NCBI GenBank assembly: GCA_041743835.1
Contig: JBGTLW010000055.1
Coordinates: 1-6,491, forward strand
Direction: 5' to 3'
From: JBGTLW01 sp041743835
GTDB lineage: Bacteria > Planctomycetota > Phycisphaerae > Phycisphaerales > Phycisphaeraceae
Length of the DNA stretch: 6,491 nt
Shown piece after piece: positions 5,349 to 6,491 of the stretch. Under the pieces are notes generated by a model. It saw nothing but the letters and a program-made list of their open reading frames with translations. It made no database searches and was not told the DNA's origin. The translations under genes and the position numbers were made by a program. The stretch's first letter is position 1, and each line of letters starts with the position of its first letter.

Positions 5349-6491
5349 CTAAGGTCAGGCCTTGATCGCTCAGGACCAGCCAGGCTTGCGGGTGTGCCAG
5401 CCAGACCGCGGATCGTGCGCCTGTCAGCGGCAGTGTGAGGATCGTCTCGCCGGTGCTTGTGTCGAGTAACCGCGAGGTGGTGCCCAGTTGCAGGGTCCGC
5501 AGGCCGTCGGCCGAGCGCGACACCACCGAGATGCCCTGTCGTTTCCCCGCCATCCCCGGCGACGACGGGTCGTACACGTAGGATGCGTTGTGCGTATTGA
5601 TGACCACAGGGCCATGGCCGGTGGAGGCGATGTGCTGGATCGTGCTGTCGAAGCGGTAGAGCTTGCGTGGCGCAGCTTCGGGGCTTCCGGGGACGGAACT
5701 TCCGGGGGCGGGGTTTCCGGGGTTTGGGCTTCCGGGGGCGGAGCTTCCGGGGCTGGTGCCTCCGGGGGGGTTTCCGGGGGCGGGGGCGGGGGTGGGGGTG
5801 GGGGTTAGCGCGATCAACTGCCGATCGTCTGCGGGGTCCACGCCGAGGATCATGCCGTCATCCGCTGCATCCGACGACAATCTGACCAATGGCGGGCGGA
5901 TCGGCAGTGGGTCGCTCTGCGCCTCCATGCTGGTCAGGTCGAAGAGCGTGGCGTCCCGCCCCGTTTGTGCGACCAGCACCAGGTCGCCCCGGTAGGGCAC
6001 GATGTCGAACTCTGCCATCGTGTCGGTGGTTTGCGTCGCGGTGACCTTGCCGGTGTGCGCATCGAGTACAGCCCACCCGTGGGCACCGCCGATCAGGATG
6101 CGTCCGTGCGATTCATCCACCGCGAGGCTGGTGGGGATGATGCCTTCGAGCCGGGTTTCCCACCTCGGCTTGCCGTGCCCGATATCGGCGGCACGTACCT
6201 TGCCCCCGATATCCACCACGACCACGCCCGTGCCGCCCCCGACCGTGTGCAGCAGCATCTCGTGCTGACCATCCACGCGCAGCGCGTGCGACAACGCCCA
6301 CACCGAGCCGCGCAGGTCCCAGACCTTCACTTCCCCAGCCGTCGCCGCCACCAGCCACCGGTCACCCATCACCGCGAGCCAGCGCACCTGCCCGCTGAGC
6401 CCCGTAAAAGCCGCCCACGCCTGCCCGCCGTCCCGCGGCCGGGCGTACACCGCGCCTTCGCTGGTCCCGCCGAAGAGCCACCCGCTGTGCA
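5326..6491 (-). CDS. Beta-propeller (WD40/PQQ-like) protein, N-terminus outside window
   Basis: The minus-strand frame is open to the right edge (its first visible residues are HSGWLFGGTSEG), so the gene is partial at its 5' end. A GTG at 6450 is just an internal codon within a blade. The 387 visible residues show repeated propeller-blade strands: GEVKVWDLRG, KVRAADIGHGKPRWE, GWAVLDAHTGKV, ATLFDLTS, YRFDSTIQHI, YVYDPSS and SRLLDTSTGETILTL. The last strand, WLVLSDQGLTLV, is followed by the end GGDD. There is no catalytic motif, so a binding or scaffold role is most likely. PQQ cofactor binding is not supported. Between two blades sits a Pro/Gly/Ser insert of about 45 residues (from LTPTPTPAPAPG to SPEAAP). 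Planctomycete genomes often carry such propellers fused to kinases or other domains, and the missing N-terminus may hold one. It converges with the beta-helix gene across a 39-base gap and is probably transcribed independently. Confidence 0.75.
   Translation of the reverse strand, partial: HSGWLFGGTSEGAVYARPRDGGQAWAAFTGLSGQVRWLAVMGDRWLVAATAGEVKVWDLRGSVWALSHALRVDGQHEMLLHTVGGGTGVVVVDIGGKVRAADIGHGKPRWETRLEGIIPTSLAVDESHGRILIGGAHGWAVLDAHTGKVTATQTTDTMAEFDIVPYRGDLVLVAQTGRDATLFDLTSMEAQSDPLPIRPPLVRLSSDAADDGMILGVDPADDRQLIALTPTPTPAPAPGNPPGGTSPGSSAPGSPNPGNPAPGSSVPGSPEAAPRKLYRFDSTIQHIASTGHGPVVINTHNASYVYDPSSPGMAGKRQGISVVSRSADGLRTLQLGTTSRLLDTSTGETILTLPLTGARSAVWLAHPQAWLVLSDQGLTLVPSGGDD
5684..5773. repeat. 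15-bp tandem repeat inside the propeller gene
   Basis: Five clean 15-base units (CTTCCGGGG plus six variable bases on the plus strand) start at 5684, 5699, 5714, 5729 and 5744, with a sixth, degenerate one at 5759. On the coding strand they give a pentapeptide repeat of the type xPGSx (APGSP, NPGNP, APGSS, VPGSP). Because the unit is a multiple of three, copy-number change keeps the frame. Confidence 0.8.
5776..5804 (+). repeat. Five G5 runs, G-quadruplex-prone tract
   Basis: Five runs of exactly five G are separated by single bases C, C, T, T. This matches the classical intramolecular G-quadruplex pattern with one-base loops. The G-rich strand is the template strand of the propeller gene, and the coding strand reads as alternating Thr-Pro and Ala-Pro. 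It adjoins the 15-bp repeats. Confidence 0.8.

Overview
The window looks like a piece of a high-GC Planctomycetota chromosome, most likely Phycisphaerae-like. This is an inference from three things: strong G/C preference at third codon positions, a large secreted beta-helix protein ending in a PEP-CTERM tail (VPEP, hydrophobic segment, four arginines), and a signal-peptide C-type lectin next to a von Willebrand A protein. There is no rRNA, tRNA, transposase, integrase, CRISPR array or phage gene, and nothing assigns the window to a species.

Layout. (1) Positions 1-1197, plus strand: the C-terminal part of a VWA-domain protein with an intact MIDAS metal site and an ITIH-like C-terminal region. 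Its reading frame runs off the left edge. (2) 1257-1901, plus strand: a small secreted protein with one cysteine-free C-type lectin domain of the EPN (mannose-type) class and an odd Pro/Arg-rich tail. A TACAAT box six bases upstream of its ATG suggests a leaderless transcript. (3) 1902-2052: an AT-richer intergenic stretch with a good candidate promoter (TATAAT at 1964-1969) and a clear Shine-Dalgarno site for the next gene. (4) 2053-5286, plus strand: a 1077-residue exported beta-helix protein with T5SS/PEP-CTERM-type repeats, about seven units of a roughly 72-residue super-repeat, an autotransporter-like C-terminal module and a PEP-CTERM sorting signal. (5) 5287-5325: a short gap between convergent genes, partly covered by an inverted repeat. 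(6) 5326-6491, minus strand: the C-terminal part of a beta-propeller (WD40/PQQ-like) protein, interrupted by a Pro/Gly/Ser low-complexity insert encoded by 15-bp tandem repeats and a run of five G5 tracts. Its start lies beyond the right edge.

The two complete plus-strand products are both predicted to be exported, and the VWA and propeller fragments are interaction modules. The region therefore reads as a cell-surface or adhesion neighbourhood rather than a metabolic operon. Each complete gene appears to have its own promoter, so joint function is only a hypothesis. I found no convincing new defence, mobile or regulatory system. The most informative observations are the 72-residue super-repeat, the exactly spaced calcium/sugar site of the lectin, the possible leaderless start, the G-quadruplex-prone repeat and the probable read-through tail of the lectin gene.
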